Of a stretch of 64,000 bases of DNA, positions 38,441 to 49,343 are shown piece by piece; the first letter of the stretch is position 1, and each line of letters starts with the position of its first letter. The notes beneath the pieces are model-generated. The model made no database searches. It saw only the letters and a list, made by a program, of their open reading frames with translations, and was not told the DNA's origin. The stretch spans positions 55,707-119,706 of the forward strand of contig MCFE01000237.1 of the NCBI GenBank assembly GCA_002104905.1, read 5' to 3'. This DNA is from Basidiobolus meristosporus CBS 931.73. Taxonomy: Eukaryota > Basidiobolomycota > Basidiobolomycetes > Basidiobolales > Basidiobolaceae. Both the position numbers and the translations under genes were made by a program.

Positions 38441-39358
38441 ATGCTCTGGGTGAAACCTAAAAAAACCACTGGAAATCAGCTGCTGTGTACCCTCTACGGT
38501 GGGGGCTCAACAGAGCCGATGAAATGTAATTGATGGGACCGACTCTCTGGGTGAACCTTATGGAATGGAGGTCTCGTGGGTGGCTTGAGCGGCCTCCCCA
38601 TCTCTTGGCCTAGGTCGCTCACTCGGGTCGAATGGCTTTAAATTGGCGGCGAGGAAATTGAGTGCTGATTAGATTCGACGAATGTTACGAGCTCAGTTGA
38701 CCCATGTATTCTCATTTACCTGGATACGGGGTGCGGATTCAAAAAGGTGATCACAGGATCACGGATCGCGCGCGATTTTCAAAAACGGCATCGCCGGTTT
38801 GAGGTCTCACGGTTTAACATTTGATGTTTCAAAGCAACGGGCGATGGGAAATGAAAAGATGGAAGTACACACAAGGGTGAATGCAAGTACGATGACTCAG
38901 AATATGATGCCATCTGGCTTTGCTGGTAACTATTGGCGAAAGGTTGCATAATGCTAACCTCATGGCTAGTTGGAGTATGATCTCCATCACACCATACTTC
39001 CGCACATAAGGGTGACACCTGAGGCAGTGGAGCATATCTACCCTAACCCTGAGTGCTGACACGCTTGGTGGTGGTCATATGGATTGCTTCAATCGCTTTC
39101 GAGTTTTCGCTCATGAATAAGGGCAATCGTGGGCGATCTCAAGCTGTTTCAGGGTGACCCCACTGATTGACTTGGTGGCATACAATTTGCTAAACCATCT
39201 TAGCTGTCGCAAAAAAAGGGATGAAGCTGGCTGACTCGGAGATATCAAGGCAAGGTGATTTTCAACTATCCAATCAGTGGATTGCGTGTGAATTCATATT
39301 GGCTTCCTCGATAAGGTGAGGTTCTCCCTCTTTCCAGTTTGTCTGAAGTTATTTCAAG
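38441..39358. other. Spacer upstream of RPS30
   Basis: About 900 bases without a supported gene. The phrase CTCTGGGTGAA occurs twice (near 38445 and 38545). A pyrimidine-rich stretch at about 39321-39340 just before the RPS30 start codon suits a ribosomal-protein promoter or leader. Confidence 0.35.
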
Positions 39359-39622
39359 ATGGTATGTTTCCAAGTTCTCCATCAGGCACTGGGTATCCAT
39401 CCATTGAAGCTCATGCTGTATTTCTAGGGTAAAGTCCACGGATCCCTCGCTCGTGCCGGTAAGGTCAAGTCCCAATGTCCTAAGGTCGAAAAGCAAGAAA
39501 AGAAGAAGAAGAAGACCGGACGTGCCAAGAAGAGAATTCAATACAACCGCCGTTTTGTCAACGTTACCAACCTCATCGGTGGCAAGCGCAGAATGAACCC
39601 TGCCCCCACCTCTGACAAATAA
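39359..39622 (+). CDS. RPS30: 40S ribosomal protein eS30 (RPS30), unfused, start codon alone in exon 1
   Basis: Small-subunit protein of 65 residues. Exon 2 (39428-39622) reads [16 protein letters not shown], a lysine-rich middle ([19 protein letters not shown]) and the conserved end [17 protein letters not shown]. The only coding exon upstream that fits is the bare ATG at 39359-39361, followed at once by GTATGT and ending at TTTCTAG, giving M-GKVHGS. Yeast RPS30 genes also have an intron within the first codons. There is no ubiquitin-like FUBI domain ahead of it, unlike the animal FAU precursor. The gene is below the usual ORF length cut-off and easily missed. Basic composition and near-consensus sequence make the call firm. 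Confidence 0.93.
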
Positions 39623-39897
39623 GCTGTCGATGTATCAACTGCAGTTTGTCCAAACGATTGCGGCGCATATATTCATTCGTTACGCTTAGCCTATACAAAT
39701 CCTGAACAACTGAACAAAAATAAAGTTCTATTGTTCGTCAGACCATTATCGTTACCATCCACGGTTACCATATATATTTGCTCTGTTGTATTATTGATCA
39801 GATACTTACGGCATGGTTCTTTCGGTTGTCCTTCAAAAACAAGTATGACGAGAAGTTACTTTATTATTGCTCTATGTGTGAATAAATCAAGCAGGGC

Positions 39898-41563
39898 TCA
39901 TTGCTGTTCTCTAGTACTTTTGGGTCTTATGAACCAGCTGAGAATACAAGTGATCGTCCCTACCACAGAGATGGTAAAGAAGGCGGTGTGTTCGTTCAAT
40001 GGAAAAGGAAGCGGTGAACGAAGAGACCACGAGTATATTATTCCACACACGGTGGGGCCAATGGTGGTCATTAGGCTGAACATGCACTGAGAAAGCCCGT
40101 TGAGCGTCCCTAAGGTATGGCGGTCTGGCGTGGATTGATTAATCAATATCATGGAGCACGACATGCTTACTACACCACATAAAGTTTTGAAGCTGAGAAC
40201 CACGAACAACCCAACCCATACAGCTTCTTGGCCAAGTGGAACCAAATCACGAATCATTCCTTCTATGAAATATGTGACTGGCGAGATGTGTAAGATGATT
40301 CTCAACAGGTTGAGTGTGCCATATCTGTTGTGGGCCCATGGGAACCAGAGCAACTGGATCGCAAGCGTGATGAGACCTTGATACCCCAGGGCAATCCCGA
40401 TTTGCTCGCTTCCAAATGAAAGGCCACCATGACGGACGGAGGTGACAGCCCATATGGGGAAGAGTTCGCTGTTCATTACCTGCTGCAGTGCGATGAACAT
40501 GAACGTACACACAATCAACAGTATTTGTCTGGTGAATAAGGATTGTAGGCCACTCTTCTTGGCATCCTGGTCGATTGTGGCAGAAGAGTCGATGGTGCTC
40601 TGGTAAGCATTCCTGACACCGTCGTTGTCGTGCAGTAAGCTAGTAGTCTCTGTATCAACAAGCTCATCTTCCTTGTGCTTGCCAATCTTCGATGGCAAGG
40701 TTTCTTCAAGATACAAATATCCAATGGTTAACCCGATCAGACATATTATCGTGGTAATAATACAGGGTAGGAAGTAAGGGTATGTCTTGAGGAATTCCGA
40801 TTCACCAAACAGGTTAGGGTATTGCTCTGCAGGTTGACATAGGAAGCCACCTATGATGGAGCCTAGGAGAGAACCAAGCCCATATACAAATGGTAATAGG
40901 CTAATTGCACGTGCCTGGTTCGTTTCATCCGTGATCTCACCCACCATGGATCTCAGGACACCAATATTTCCACTAAGTAATCCACAAATGGTCCGGGCCG
41001 TCAACGCCATGGCGTAGCTACGAGCAAGACCAAAGGACAAGGCCGAAATGCTCACGCCAACAAGGCCTAGCAGAATAACCGGGCGTCTGCCGATACGATC
41101 CGAAAGCCATCCCCAAAACAACCCTGTAGTGAGGCAGTCAGCATAAATCCCAGAGAAATCTCATTAGAGGGGCACTTACCAGTTAAGAACTGTGCGAATG
41201 CGAAGCTAGAAGCCAAGTATCCAACGTAATATGCAATCTTGAATGGGTCGTCTGTCACATGGAAGTCCCTTACCTTGTAGTCAATTAGAATGGGTCAAGA
41301 AGAACTAGATGTGAAGCAAGCTCTTACCATCTATATTAAAGCGGTAATTAGTATGGATCAGGATTGTGTGAGTGCTTATTGACAACTTACGAAGTATACA
41401 AAAGGAAAGATCATTGAAAAATTGATGGGTTCCTAAAACAACATAACTAAGTTTCCAGGGTGATGGAGTGAGTAGTTAGACAAACAGCACCAACCGCTAT
41501 TCTAACACAGCAGATAATGAACATTTGCTTTTTAGGCAAAGGTGTTTCCTTTAAAGGTCTCAT
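39898..41563 (-). CDS. MFS transporter, ZIFL/TetA-like (DHA1 group)
   Basis: Twelve-helix major facilitator in several exons. The start is at 41563 (MRPLKETPLPKKQMFIICCVRIA). Short exons give EPINFSMIFPFVYF and VRDFHVTDDPFKIAYYVGYL (41180 to about 41274), and a long last exon runs 39898-41123. The splice FAQFLTG|LFWGWLSDRIGRRPV rebuilds the MFS motif A (GxLSDRxGRRPV) between helices 2 and 3. A hydrophilic central loop (SKIGKHKEDELVDTETT) separates the two halves. The N-terminal PLP...FPFxYFMxRDFH pattern is that of plant ZIFL and fungal multidrug/zinc-induced facilitator relatives. The substrate is unknown: organic cations, nicotianamine-like chelators or drugs are possible in this family. 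The C-terminus is short. Confidence 0.88.
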
Positions 41564-42689
41564 GAGGGGGAACTGCTTGATTACAAGTCAATGAGGTGAT
41601 GGTACTGAAGAATGGTGCCGCTTTTAAAGCTTAGGAGGTACTGTAGATAGTTTCAAGCGCTATCTGGGCAATTGGATTCAGTGTAATACAAGTTACAAAA
41701 ATTTGTTGATTGATATGTGTAAAAAGGAATACCGTAATTAAGTCCATTGAATATTGCTCTCCACAGCATATGAAATAGTCGTATTGTCATGTTATCTACA
41801 TGAAATATCACACAATAATGCGAAAATCTTATGCCAACTGATGAGTGTTACTTCAATGTAGTACAGATCATCGGGATATATGTTTCCGCAGTGGTTAGGA
41901 TTTCCGATCACAAGAGTTGTGTTCAGTTACAAATGTTGATGAATTTTTGCCTGAAATTTGCTGATTGTTTGAAGCTATGTTGCGTGAAAATTGCGACATT
42001 TTTGCCCCTTTGATTGTTGGTGTGACTGGGTGCCATGCGAAATCATAAACATCCTATATATGGACCAATTATTCTCCTGCCACTACTCGTAATTCCGCAG
42101 GAAAATTACCTTCGCTGTAGTATTGTACTTCTAGAATAAGCAGTGAGCATCTAGTTTTCTGTAACCTAGATCTTGGTGGACACCAACCACAAGCAACACT
42201 GAGATATCTACTGTAGCATTGGTGTGCCCGGGTGCTCCAGGTGCTTGATGACCCCAGGTGGTAACATTGAACATCCTTATCCGTTCCCTTCATGAGCCTG
42301 ATTGGCTAAAAGGGTACATGTGGTTCTGAGCGTTACTGTCATTCCAGGTTGCGTGGAGATCTACTATCAGCAAATACTTCAGTCTTGCATTTGTACATTA
42401 GGCCATGCGTGTCCCAAATATCCTAATCAATGAAATTGAAGTGAGGGGCTGTATTTCATGTATTATGCAAATTCGCTCCGATGATGATAAGTCAGGTATT
42501 GGCAGCTTATGAATCATTGGTTGAATCAATGAAGTATGACAGTTGGTGGATTCTACATGAATGGCTTGGCTACAAATTCTAGGCTAATAGCTAAATATAT
42601 GGATCACATTTTCCCACTTTCTCCTCGTTGAGACTAAGACTATCCTTTCTATGCAAGGATTATACATCTAACCAAAAGCAATATCCCTC
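41564..42689. other. Divergent spacer between the MFS and F-box genes
   Basis: About 1.1 kb of AT-rich sequence between two divergent genes; no motif recognised. It should contain both promoters. Confidence 0.35.
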
Positions 42690-44452
42690 ATGTCTGGCGT
42701 AGACAATGGTATTCGTACCATTTCCGACCTCGATTTCTTCACCGACGGATGCATTTTACAAACAATTCTAGGATATTTACAGCCTTATCATTTACCTGCA
42801 TGCTCCTTGGTTAATTCACGCTGGCACCACTTCGCAGTGGCAAATTTATACCGGAAAGTGCCACTTAAAAGACAATTCCTATTACCACAAGTAGTAAGCA
42901 TTAGTCAAAATACCCAACTAGGAGGCTATGTTCGTGAATTGAAAATAGATGCGTCCAAGTTGAATCACACCATCCAGATTGCAGGAGAACCACGAAAAAT
43001 CGTGGCAGTTTTGTGCCAAGCCTGTGTGAATCTGCAAAAACTATGGTTCACCTACGACTTTGAAGATGATTCTGACTGGCTTTCTCTACTGGCTCGTAGT
43101 GCCACAGGACTGAAATATCTTAACTTGAATGTGGTTAACAAGCCGAGTACAACATTCCGCTCGCTGATCAGTGCTTGGAAAAACCTTGAGATTCTGGAGC
43201 TGACACACTCAATTTCAGATTTTGCCAGAGAGAAAGAAGATTTTTCGGCAGTCTTGGAGTCCCATTCAAAGCTTACGCATATAGTAATAATGGGAGACGC
43301 TTACGTTCCCGATGTGCTGCTAAAAGGGCTCTCTAACCATTGTCCTCAATTAAGGAGTCTAACCATTGGTAGTCGTCATAGCTTTAGCTCTTTCTCCATC
43401 TCCGAAGAGGCGTTATCTATGATGGTCAGAAACACCACTGAGCTCCAAACTCTAAATCTGGGAACTGCAGACTCTAGTATGTTGCTTCAAGATTTGAACT
43501 GGTTGTCTGACGTGGGAAATCACTGCAAAGATTTAAGATCTTTGCGCTGGAATGTGTCATTCAATCCACATTCATTCCCGTACACCACAAAATTCCAGTC
43601 GCTATTGTTGCCCTTTACCTCGCTTACGACCCTCAGCCTGTCCGGTCTTACCATCCACCTGGTATTTGCGATGTTGGAGGGTGCCACCCACCTTTCTCAC
43701 ACACTTAGTACATTGATACTAAAAGAAGTTGGAGACAGCGACCAAATCGACGAGTCAGCTGGTTACTTATCACTAATACCTGCCTTGTTTCCATGCTTAG
43801 AACATTTAGAACTACACTGTTATTCACATCAGATATTGAACCGCTGTATGTCAAATGTACTTCGAGGATTAACCAAATTAGATGTTGTAGTAATAAGCTC
43901 CGTTGGTGCCGTTCTAGAGGACAAAGATATAGAGGGAGGCGATTCCAGTGGCTTCCCAGATCCAACTACTCAGACCAGTAGCTGGTTTAAAGACGAAGTA
44001 CAGGGCGCAGTGATCCTCCCAGCTCTAAGATATCTGAAGTTGGACAGTGTACGAGTCACTAACGACCTAATTAAAGCCATATATCGGAGTTGCCCAAATT
44101 TAGCAAAGCTTTACATGTTGTCCTACTTCTCCAGAATCTACACACCAATAGATTTTTCGGTTAGTAGTAAAATTTATCGTATACAACACAAGCATCTAAC
44201 CTTCCGATCGATTATTAGTTGATACGCACATTGGCCAATTCGCTGAGCCAGCTCAATACACTCCACCTACAATGGATTGCGCTAGAGGAGTCTCAGACTT
44301 TGATCAAAGAGTTTTTTGACAAACAAACCCTTATGCATGATGTAGAGATAGTATATCTAGCACCACTAAGGTGTGAGTTAGGGGAGACAAGCATGATAGC
44401 GAGTGATTACGAAGATGAGTTTATAAGTATTAAGATCAGCATTCATAAATGA
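42690..44452 (+). CDS. F-box/leucine-rich-repeat protein, 567 aa, 2 exons
   Basis: Likely substrate-recognition subunit of an SCF ubiquitin ligase. Residues about 14-60 form an F-box: FTDGCILQTILGYL, then HLPACSLVNSRWHHFAVANLYRKV. Degenerate LRRs follow to the end (for example LKYLNLNVV, LEILELTHSI, LRSLTIGS, LQTLNLGTAD, LTTLSLSGLTI, LEHLELHCY, LRYLKLDSVRV). The raw frame stops at 44222. A GTTAGT donor at 44160, a CTAAC branch-point-like sequence and ATTATTAG ending at 44218 remove 59 bases. The reading then continues from DFS to LIRTLANSLSQLNTLHLQW, with the stop at 44452. Such F-box/LRR genes form large, fast-evolving families in early-diverging fungi, often near chromosome ends. The substrate is unknown. 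Confidence 0.85.
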
Positions 44453-45772
44453 GTTGCTATCGAGAGTTATCGTGGTCCTAAAATAAAAGGCTATTGTGCG
44501 AACATTTTAGCAACAATGTCAGATTGACGGAAGTAGGCTTGAAGGTCCAAACGAAAATCGTTGGGAATTGACCTCCTAAATATGTAAATTTGATATTAGG
44601 GGACAGAGAATCATTAAGAAGCAGAATTGTTAGTCGGAAGTAAATCAAGAAGCCATTCAGTGGAAAGAAGTCTTCATGGTTGTTTTCACCTAGCCCTTGG
44701 GTGAATTTTTATATGTTGAAAAATTCCGAGACGGGCTGAAGATGGTTTTCTTAGGTATGAACCGTTGAAGCAAGCCGTTAAATTTATAGCTACTCTGCAT
44801 GAAATGTTTAGAAATTACTCGGTATTTGGACTGCAAACTCCACAAGCTCCTGTTGTAAAATCAAACACCGCTATTTAGGGTAGTATTATTGCACCTTCCG
44901 ACACATCTTGATTACTCGACAGCAATATAATATCTATCACGGCGGAGAATAGAATGTAACCACAGGCTCCAGTATCTAGAAAAAGTAACCTCGCAAATGC
45001 CGGCTTTTTTAGTAACGAAAATTTCCAAATTTTCTTGATACTGGTGGTACTGGGTGTAGCAGTATGGTCATGAGTGGAGTGGAGTTTAGAAGTTGGTAGT
45101 ACGGAAAAAATTGTGTTCTATGCATGATCTGCCATTATAAGCGGAAATATCCCCCAAAATCCCCTTCATCAGGCGAACTAGTTCACAGCGTTTATAGAAG
45201 TTTTCACTTGAAGACATAAAACAAAGAGCAAGTAACACATCAGTCAAGTGATAAAGCAATATTTCCGCTGGACAATGGGAAAGATACCCAAATAAAAATG
45301 TCGGAATGACCTCGTACCTTGAGAAAGAGTAGAGATGAGATGTACAACCGCTAATAAGGCAAAATGGAATACTCTCACATATGCTACACTTGCATTCCAC
45401 CCGGTTTGTTGTGGTACGAACTCCAACCCATTCCAAATCAGTATCTAAAGCTCCCAAATCACTTATCTAGATGGTAAATTGGCAATCTAGATTGGTGATT
45501 AGGGCCAAGCTCAAGGGTAATACAGAGGTGCACATTGTTAGCAAAATCTGGTTTATTCTGTTCAGTCTAGATTGCATCGTGTTGTAATACACATCGGATA
45601 TCAACAACACGATTATGCAACCAAGTATTTGCTAAGCTATCAAATTAAAATTTAGGAAGCCGGGAATATAAAGCATTCACCCGTATCGACAGGAAGCATA
45701 TACACGAGCTTCAACAAAAGCCTTTGTTAATAATTCAAGTACACGGCGAATCTGGTGGGCTGCTAAATTGAC
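44453..45772. other. Spacer, no supported gene
   Basis: About 1.3 kb. A 123-codon minus-strand frame at 45086-45457 is open but has no motif, and a second frame over the same bases is as long. I see no repeats. Confidence 0.35.
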
Positions 45773-47464
45773 ATGCTAGTGGTCAATTATACTACATCAG
45801 TCATATGTCTACGTTTGTTAGACTTACTTCTATCCGGGGTCATTAGCTATGTCATCATTTTATGTGCTGCTACTACGAACAGTCTAACCCTGGCGTGGAT
45901 AGCCGATCAAGGTCTTCTGTCTTCCGTGATATCTGCTGGAGCTGAGTTGGTGCTTTCAAGACATGGTCGAGCTAGACAGAGCAGATTGGCAATATTTGTG
46001 GTCTGCATAATTCTATTGCAAATCGCCGCAAACTTGGCCGGATTCTGGACAACACAGTTTGTTGAAGAGTTGGACGATTATGGCCAGCTCACTGAAATGA
46101 GTGAAGTACCATTCACGCGCCGAGATCTACGACAACAGAGTATGACGGTCCAAAGTAATGACTGGTTGGTGCCTATGAATGCCAACATTGCAAAGGATAT
46201 GACGGAGCCAAAGTATGGTAGCCGTTTTTTGAATGCAACACTAACCTCAGTGGGAATAGCAAAGGTATTAGATCTGCAGTGGGCAGAAGGGGGGATACCG
46301 CATAGTTTCTGCTCAAAAGAGCTGTCGTTTTGCATAAGGTTCCAGACGGAAGCTGCCGCGTACTACAACCTAACTACAAACTCGACTGACTACATTGAGC
46401 TTGTAGAAGACCCGACGGCCGGAAGATCACCCATGTACACAACTAGTGGGCTCATCCTAGCCGGACCAAAGCTATATGAGAATATGCTGCAGATTACGGA
46501 AGTTGCTGATAGTAGTATGGACCGTACCGGTGTAGGACGTATAGGCTCGTGGGCCAAGCTAACGAGAATGTCCTTTGGTAGGAGGGACTCGAAAACTGCA
46601 GCTCAATGCGCATTTACTGAAGTTCATCACGCAGATCCAAGTTTTATCAAAGGCAGGTGGAAAAGTAAGCTGATAGACTTTAACCTTTGGACCAACTTGT
46701 GGAGTAGAGCACCATCAAAAATGAGCACCAGCACATTTGGCGATCCATACCGATATGCATATGTACATAGATATGATAAAGCGGTGGCAATTTATGGAGT
46801 ATCCTCAGGAGCGTATGGGCCCAGATTAAGCTACAGGTTACTGAAGTGCTGGGGTGAAGGTCAGGTCATATTTAAAGCCAACCAAGATGCGCAAACCAAG
46901 ATCAGCGACATTTCAGGATACAGCTTTGACACTCAGGGGATCAAGCAACCATCAGACACAACCTATGAGATATATGAGCAGCACACTGAAACAAAGAAGA
47001 TAAGATTATCAAGTGAGCAGGACAAGTTGGGACATCCTACCGAGGAAAAAAGCATCCAATTGGAGCAATTGTTAGCTGCTGCTATGAATGATGACCAAGC
47101 TATTTTGTCATGGCTAGCCGCTTATCGGGAGGGGACCAATGTGGCGGTAGAGGTCACTTCGTACTACAAAATGTACAGAATTTCCAAAAAATACCTTTAC
47201 ACTGTAATTGCCCTAGTGGTGCTCTTGGCTTCTATTCGGTTGCTGTTGACCAAACATCAGTATAGAATATTCACTGCAGCGCCTCAGAATGTGATTTATA
47301 TGGCAAGTACTACTAGTGCCATGCCCCAGGTTGGTGTACCATGTGTTGAATCCAGGGGTACTCTAAACGGCCATATTGATGTGGTAGTATACTCTAAGGC
47401 AAATAAGCCGCTTGTTCTGGGAGTAAAAACTGCAGACAATGAGAAGCAACAACTTAATAGCTAA
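45773..47464 (+). CDS. Lineage-specific membrane protein of unknown function, 563 aa
   Basis: Single-exon gene; I do not recognise the family. The N-terminus has hydrophobic segments near residues 17-45 and 72-92 (LAIFVVCIILLQIAANLAGF). A large soluble part follows that seems extracytoplasmic, with sequons (NATL, NLTT, NSTD) and cysteines such as CSKELSFC and the pair around CAFTEV and LLKCWGEG. A last membrane helix sits near 480-498 (LYTVIALVVLLASIRLLL) and is followed by a short polar tail. The arrangement, two N-terminal helices, long exposed loop and one C-terminal helix, is common among uncharacterised membrane proteins of zygomycete-grade fungi, often in subtelomeric copies. It is the last apparently intact non-transposon gene before the retroelement array begins 130 bases downstream. 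Confidence 0.6.
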   Translation: MLVVNYTTSVICLRLLDLLLSGVISYVIILCAATTNSLTLAWIADQGLLSSVISAGAELVLSRHGRARQSRLAIFVVCIILLQIAANLAGFWTTQFVEELDDYGQLTEMSEVPFTRRDLRQQSMTVQSNDWLVPMNANIAKDMTEPKYGSRFLNATLTSVGIAKVLDLQWAEGGIPHSFCSKELSFCIRFQTEAAAYYNLTTNSTDYIELVEDPTAGRSPMYTTSGLILAGPKLYENMLQITEVADSSMDRTGVGRIGSWAKLTRMSFGRRDSKTAAQCAFTEVHHADPSFIKGRWKSKLIDFNLWTNLWSRAPSKMSTSTFGDPYRYAYVHRYDKAVAIYGVSSGAYGPRLSYRLLKCWGEGQVIFKANQDAQTKISDISGYSFDTQGIKQPSDTTYEIYEQHTETKKIRLSSEQDKLGHPTEEKSIQLEQLLAAAMNDDQAILSWLAAYREGTNVAVEVTSYYKMYRISKKYLYTVIALVVLLASIRLLLTKHQYRIFTAAPQNVIYMASTTSAMPQVGVPCVESRGTLNGHIDVVVYSKANKPLVLGVKTADNEKQQLNS

Positions 47465-47597
47465 ATACTCTTCAATACATATATTGAACTGTTTCTAAAA
47501 GCATCATATTAATTGCAAGTATAATAATAATAAGTTGACCAATCTGATATCTTTTGTGGCAAGTGTTCTGTTTTTGCATATGTTTAACTACCTTAAG
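47465..47597. other. Boundary between gene space and retroelement array
   Basis: AT-rich 3' flank of the membrane-protein gene. It ends in CCTTAAGGG, a degenerate telomere-like hexamer directly before the first element tail. This marks the innermost old chromosome end I can detect. Confidence 0.4.
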
Positions 47598-47643
47598 GGA
47601 GGGGGAGACAGTCACCAACAGGTGAAATCTTTATTTCAGTTGA
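47598..47643 (-). mobile_element. Family A LINE, 3'-end stub only
   Basis: About 46 bases identical in kind to the last bases of the family A LINE: GGGGGAGACAGTCACC, AACA, GGTGAAATCTTTATTTCAG. It stops inside the second conserved stem and is followed by two TTAGGG units. This is an extreme 5' truncation: reverse transcription started at the 3' hairpin and aborted. Confidence 0.75.
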
Positions 47644-47656
47644 GTTAGGGTTAGGG

Positions 47657-48270
47657 GAGGGAAAGTCACCAAGGTAGGTGAAATCTTTATTTGATTTCAG
47701 ACAAGTCTAACTACAAATAAAGAAGCCAGCTGGGAATAGAAGATTCCCAAAGTAAACACTAAATTGAATATGAATAAATCTAAGCTAAAGTTAAGGCAGT
47801 ATCCCAGAGTACACTGGAGTTCAGGTTCATGGGGGAGTGAAGTAGATAAGCTTGAGAGATATAATAATCTTTTAAGAAGTGGGTAACAGCAGGAGAAGGG
47901 GAGTTTCTGATAAGTGAAGTGAATCTTGAGAGCAAAGATTCCTCTAATGAGAAGGTCTTGTAAACTGGAGAATCAGGAAATTCTTTGAAGGCATGGTCAG
48001 TAGGTTCCCAGTAAAACTGGTCAGAGACATTTTGAGAGAACTCTTTAGCAATACTTTTGTCAAGTACTACCTCCAGAGTGTGATGGTTGATAAATCTCAT
48101 GTTAACAATCTTGGATAAATTGTTACCCTGTTGCTTGAGATACATCCTATGCTCAGATATAGGAATAAACTCCACATTGGCAAAGTAGCAGACAGCCCAG
48201 TCAGTAGCAGGAGGCAAATCAGAAGTGGCAGGAAACTTTCATTTAGTCTTGGGAAGAGCAGCAGGATGTC
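47657..48270 (-). mobile_element. Family B (ORF1-only) retroelement, 5'-truncated copy
   Basis: The left edge is TTAGGG joined to GAGGGAAAGTCACC, the family B 3' tail. Minus-strand ORF1 is open from 48217 to the stop at 47780 (PPATDWAVCYFANVEF to WDTALTLA). Just upstream, an AGA codon of intact copies has become TGA (48239-48241). The element is cut off at 48270, directly before the next TTAGGG. Truncated and mutated, it is a dead copy. Confidence 0.82.
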
Positions 48271-48276
48271 TTAGGG

Positions 48277-48877
48277 GGAGGGAAAGTCACCAAGTTGGTG
48301 AAATCTTTGTTTGAGTCAAGAACTAATCTAAGTACAAATAAAGAAGCCAATTAAGAAGTCTAGGACCTCTCTAATAAGTAGTCTAATTTATGTTTTGTTT
48401 CATCTCTAATGTTTGTTTCAATAAAGTAAAGCTCATCAGGGGTAAATATGAAATTCAAGGGTTTCGGGGGAAGTACAAATTGTAGATGTTTCTGATCAAT
48501 ATAATCCAAGACTGGAACCCAGCCTGGGATTAGGTGTAGTAGGAAAGGTGTGTGGACTTGTAGGTAGCTCTGCCACATAGATCTAAGATGGTCCTGAGCC
48601 AGTAGCCTTGGTTTCTCAGCTTTTTAAAGTTTTGAAGCAAGCTCTGTTACTACAGCAGAGCCAACCAGGGTGTGCCAGCAAGAAGATTTCAGGGAGGAGT
48701 AAGGGTGTAGGTGTTATAGTAAGGGCTAGGAAAAGGTTAGAAGAGCAGGGGGTCTGGGGGACGCAGTCCCCTAGAGAATAAAAAGCAGGGGGTTTGGGGG
48801 ATGCAATCTCCCATACTGCTCCCATACTCTTTAAATTCCCGTTGGATTACTTTTCTCTCATTCTTGGTTCTGGTCCC
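48277..48877 (-). mobile_element. Family E: diverged LINE, ORF2 C-terminal fragment
   Basis: The left edge is TTAGGG then GGAGGGAAAGTCACCAAGTTGGTGAAATC, the shared 3' module with its own loop. The minus-strand frame 48360-48626 reads KAEKPRLLAQDHLRSMWQSY then LQVHTPFLLHLIPGW and PPKPLNFIFTPDELYFIE. This parallels the family A ORF2 end (SEKPKLAY...LTDLWQQYLQQHTPF). It is clearly related but far from identical, so it belongs to another LINE lineage. A TAA at 48624-48626 breaks the frame. Upstream, 48680-48810 contains two copies of a G-rich hairpin unit (GGGGGACGCAGTCCCC). The right limit is set at the telomere-like motif at 48878 and is uncertain. Confidence 0.6.
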
Positions 48878-48919
48878 TTAGGGTTAGAATTCCTCCTCCT
48901 AACCCTTATCACCCTAACC
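48878..48919. other. Degenerate head-to-head telomere motif (possible fusion point)
   Basis: TTAGGGTTAG is followed, after a short AT/CT-rich link, by CCTAACCC and CCCTAACC. Forward and then reversed telomere units facing each other are what an end-to-end chromosome fusion leaves. The motif is short and has mutated links, so chance cannot be excluded. Confidence 0.45.
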
Positions 48920-49343
48920 ATAAATATTTTTACCCTACAATTGGCACATTGTCTGCTCATATAGTGGGCATGTCTGGGCCAATATTTGTCTCCCTATACT
49001 GTCCATATGCTCTGTATAAGTCTTGATGACTATTTAATTAATAAATTGTTATTTTTAATGTATATCTAATAATTAATGGGATTCATCCCAATCTGACCAC
49101 AATCCCATATTTTGATAAGCTTCAGGCACCATAAATTGCGCGGCCCTAATATGATAAAAAAATTCATGGCCAATACAAATTATCTGTAACCCAATTGCTT
49201 TTACCAAATATAAAGTGTATCCCAAAGTTCAATATATATTATGGCTATAATAGAAACTTTATTTGACACCATCACAACTACTACTTATGTTCTATGTGCA
49301 CATGTATCCCGCGGGAATTGTAAAACTTAGCCACGTGGTACAA
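48920..49343. other. AT-rich subtelomeric spacer
   Basis: About 420 AT-rich bases with no open frame or recognised repeat, between the telomere-like motif and the 154-bp satellite. Confidence 0.35.

Noticed and set aside
45086-45457. Minus-strand 123-codon gene
   Set aside because: No motif; two frames of comparable size overlap; AT-rich spacer composition.
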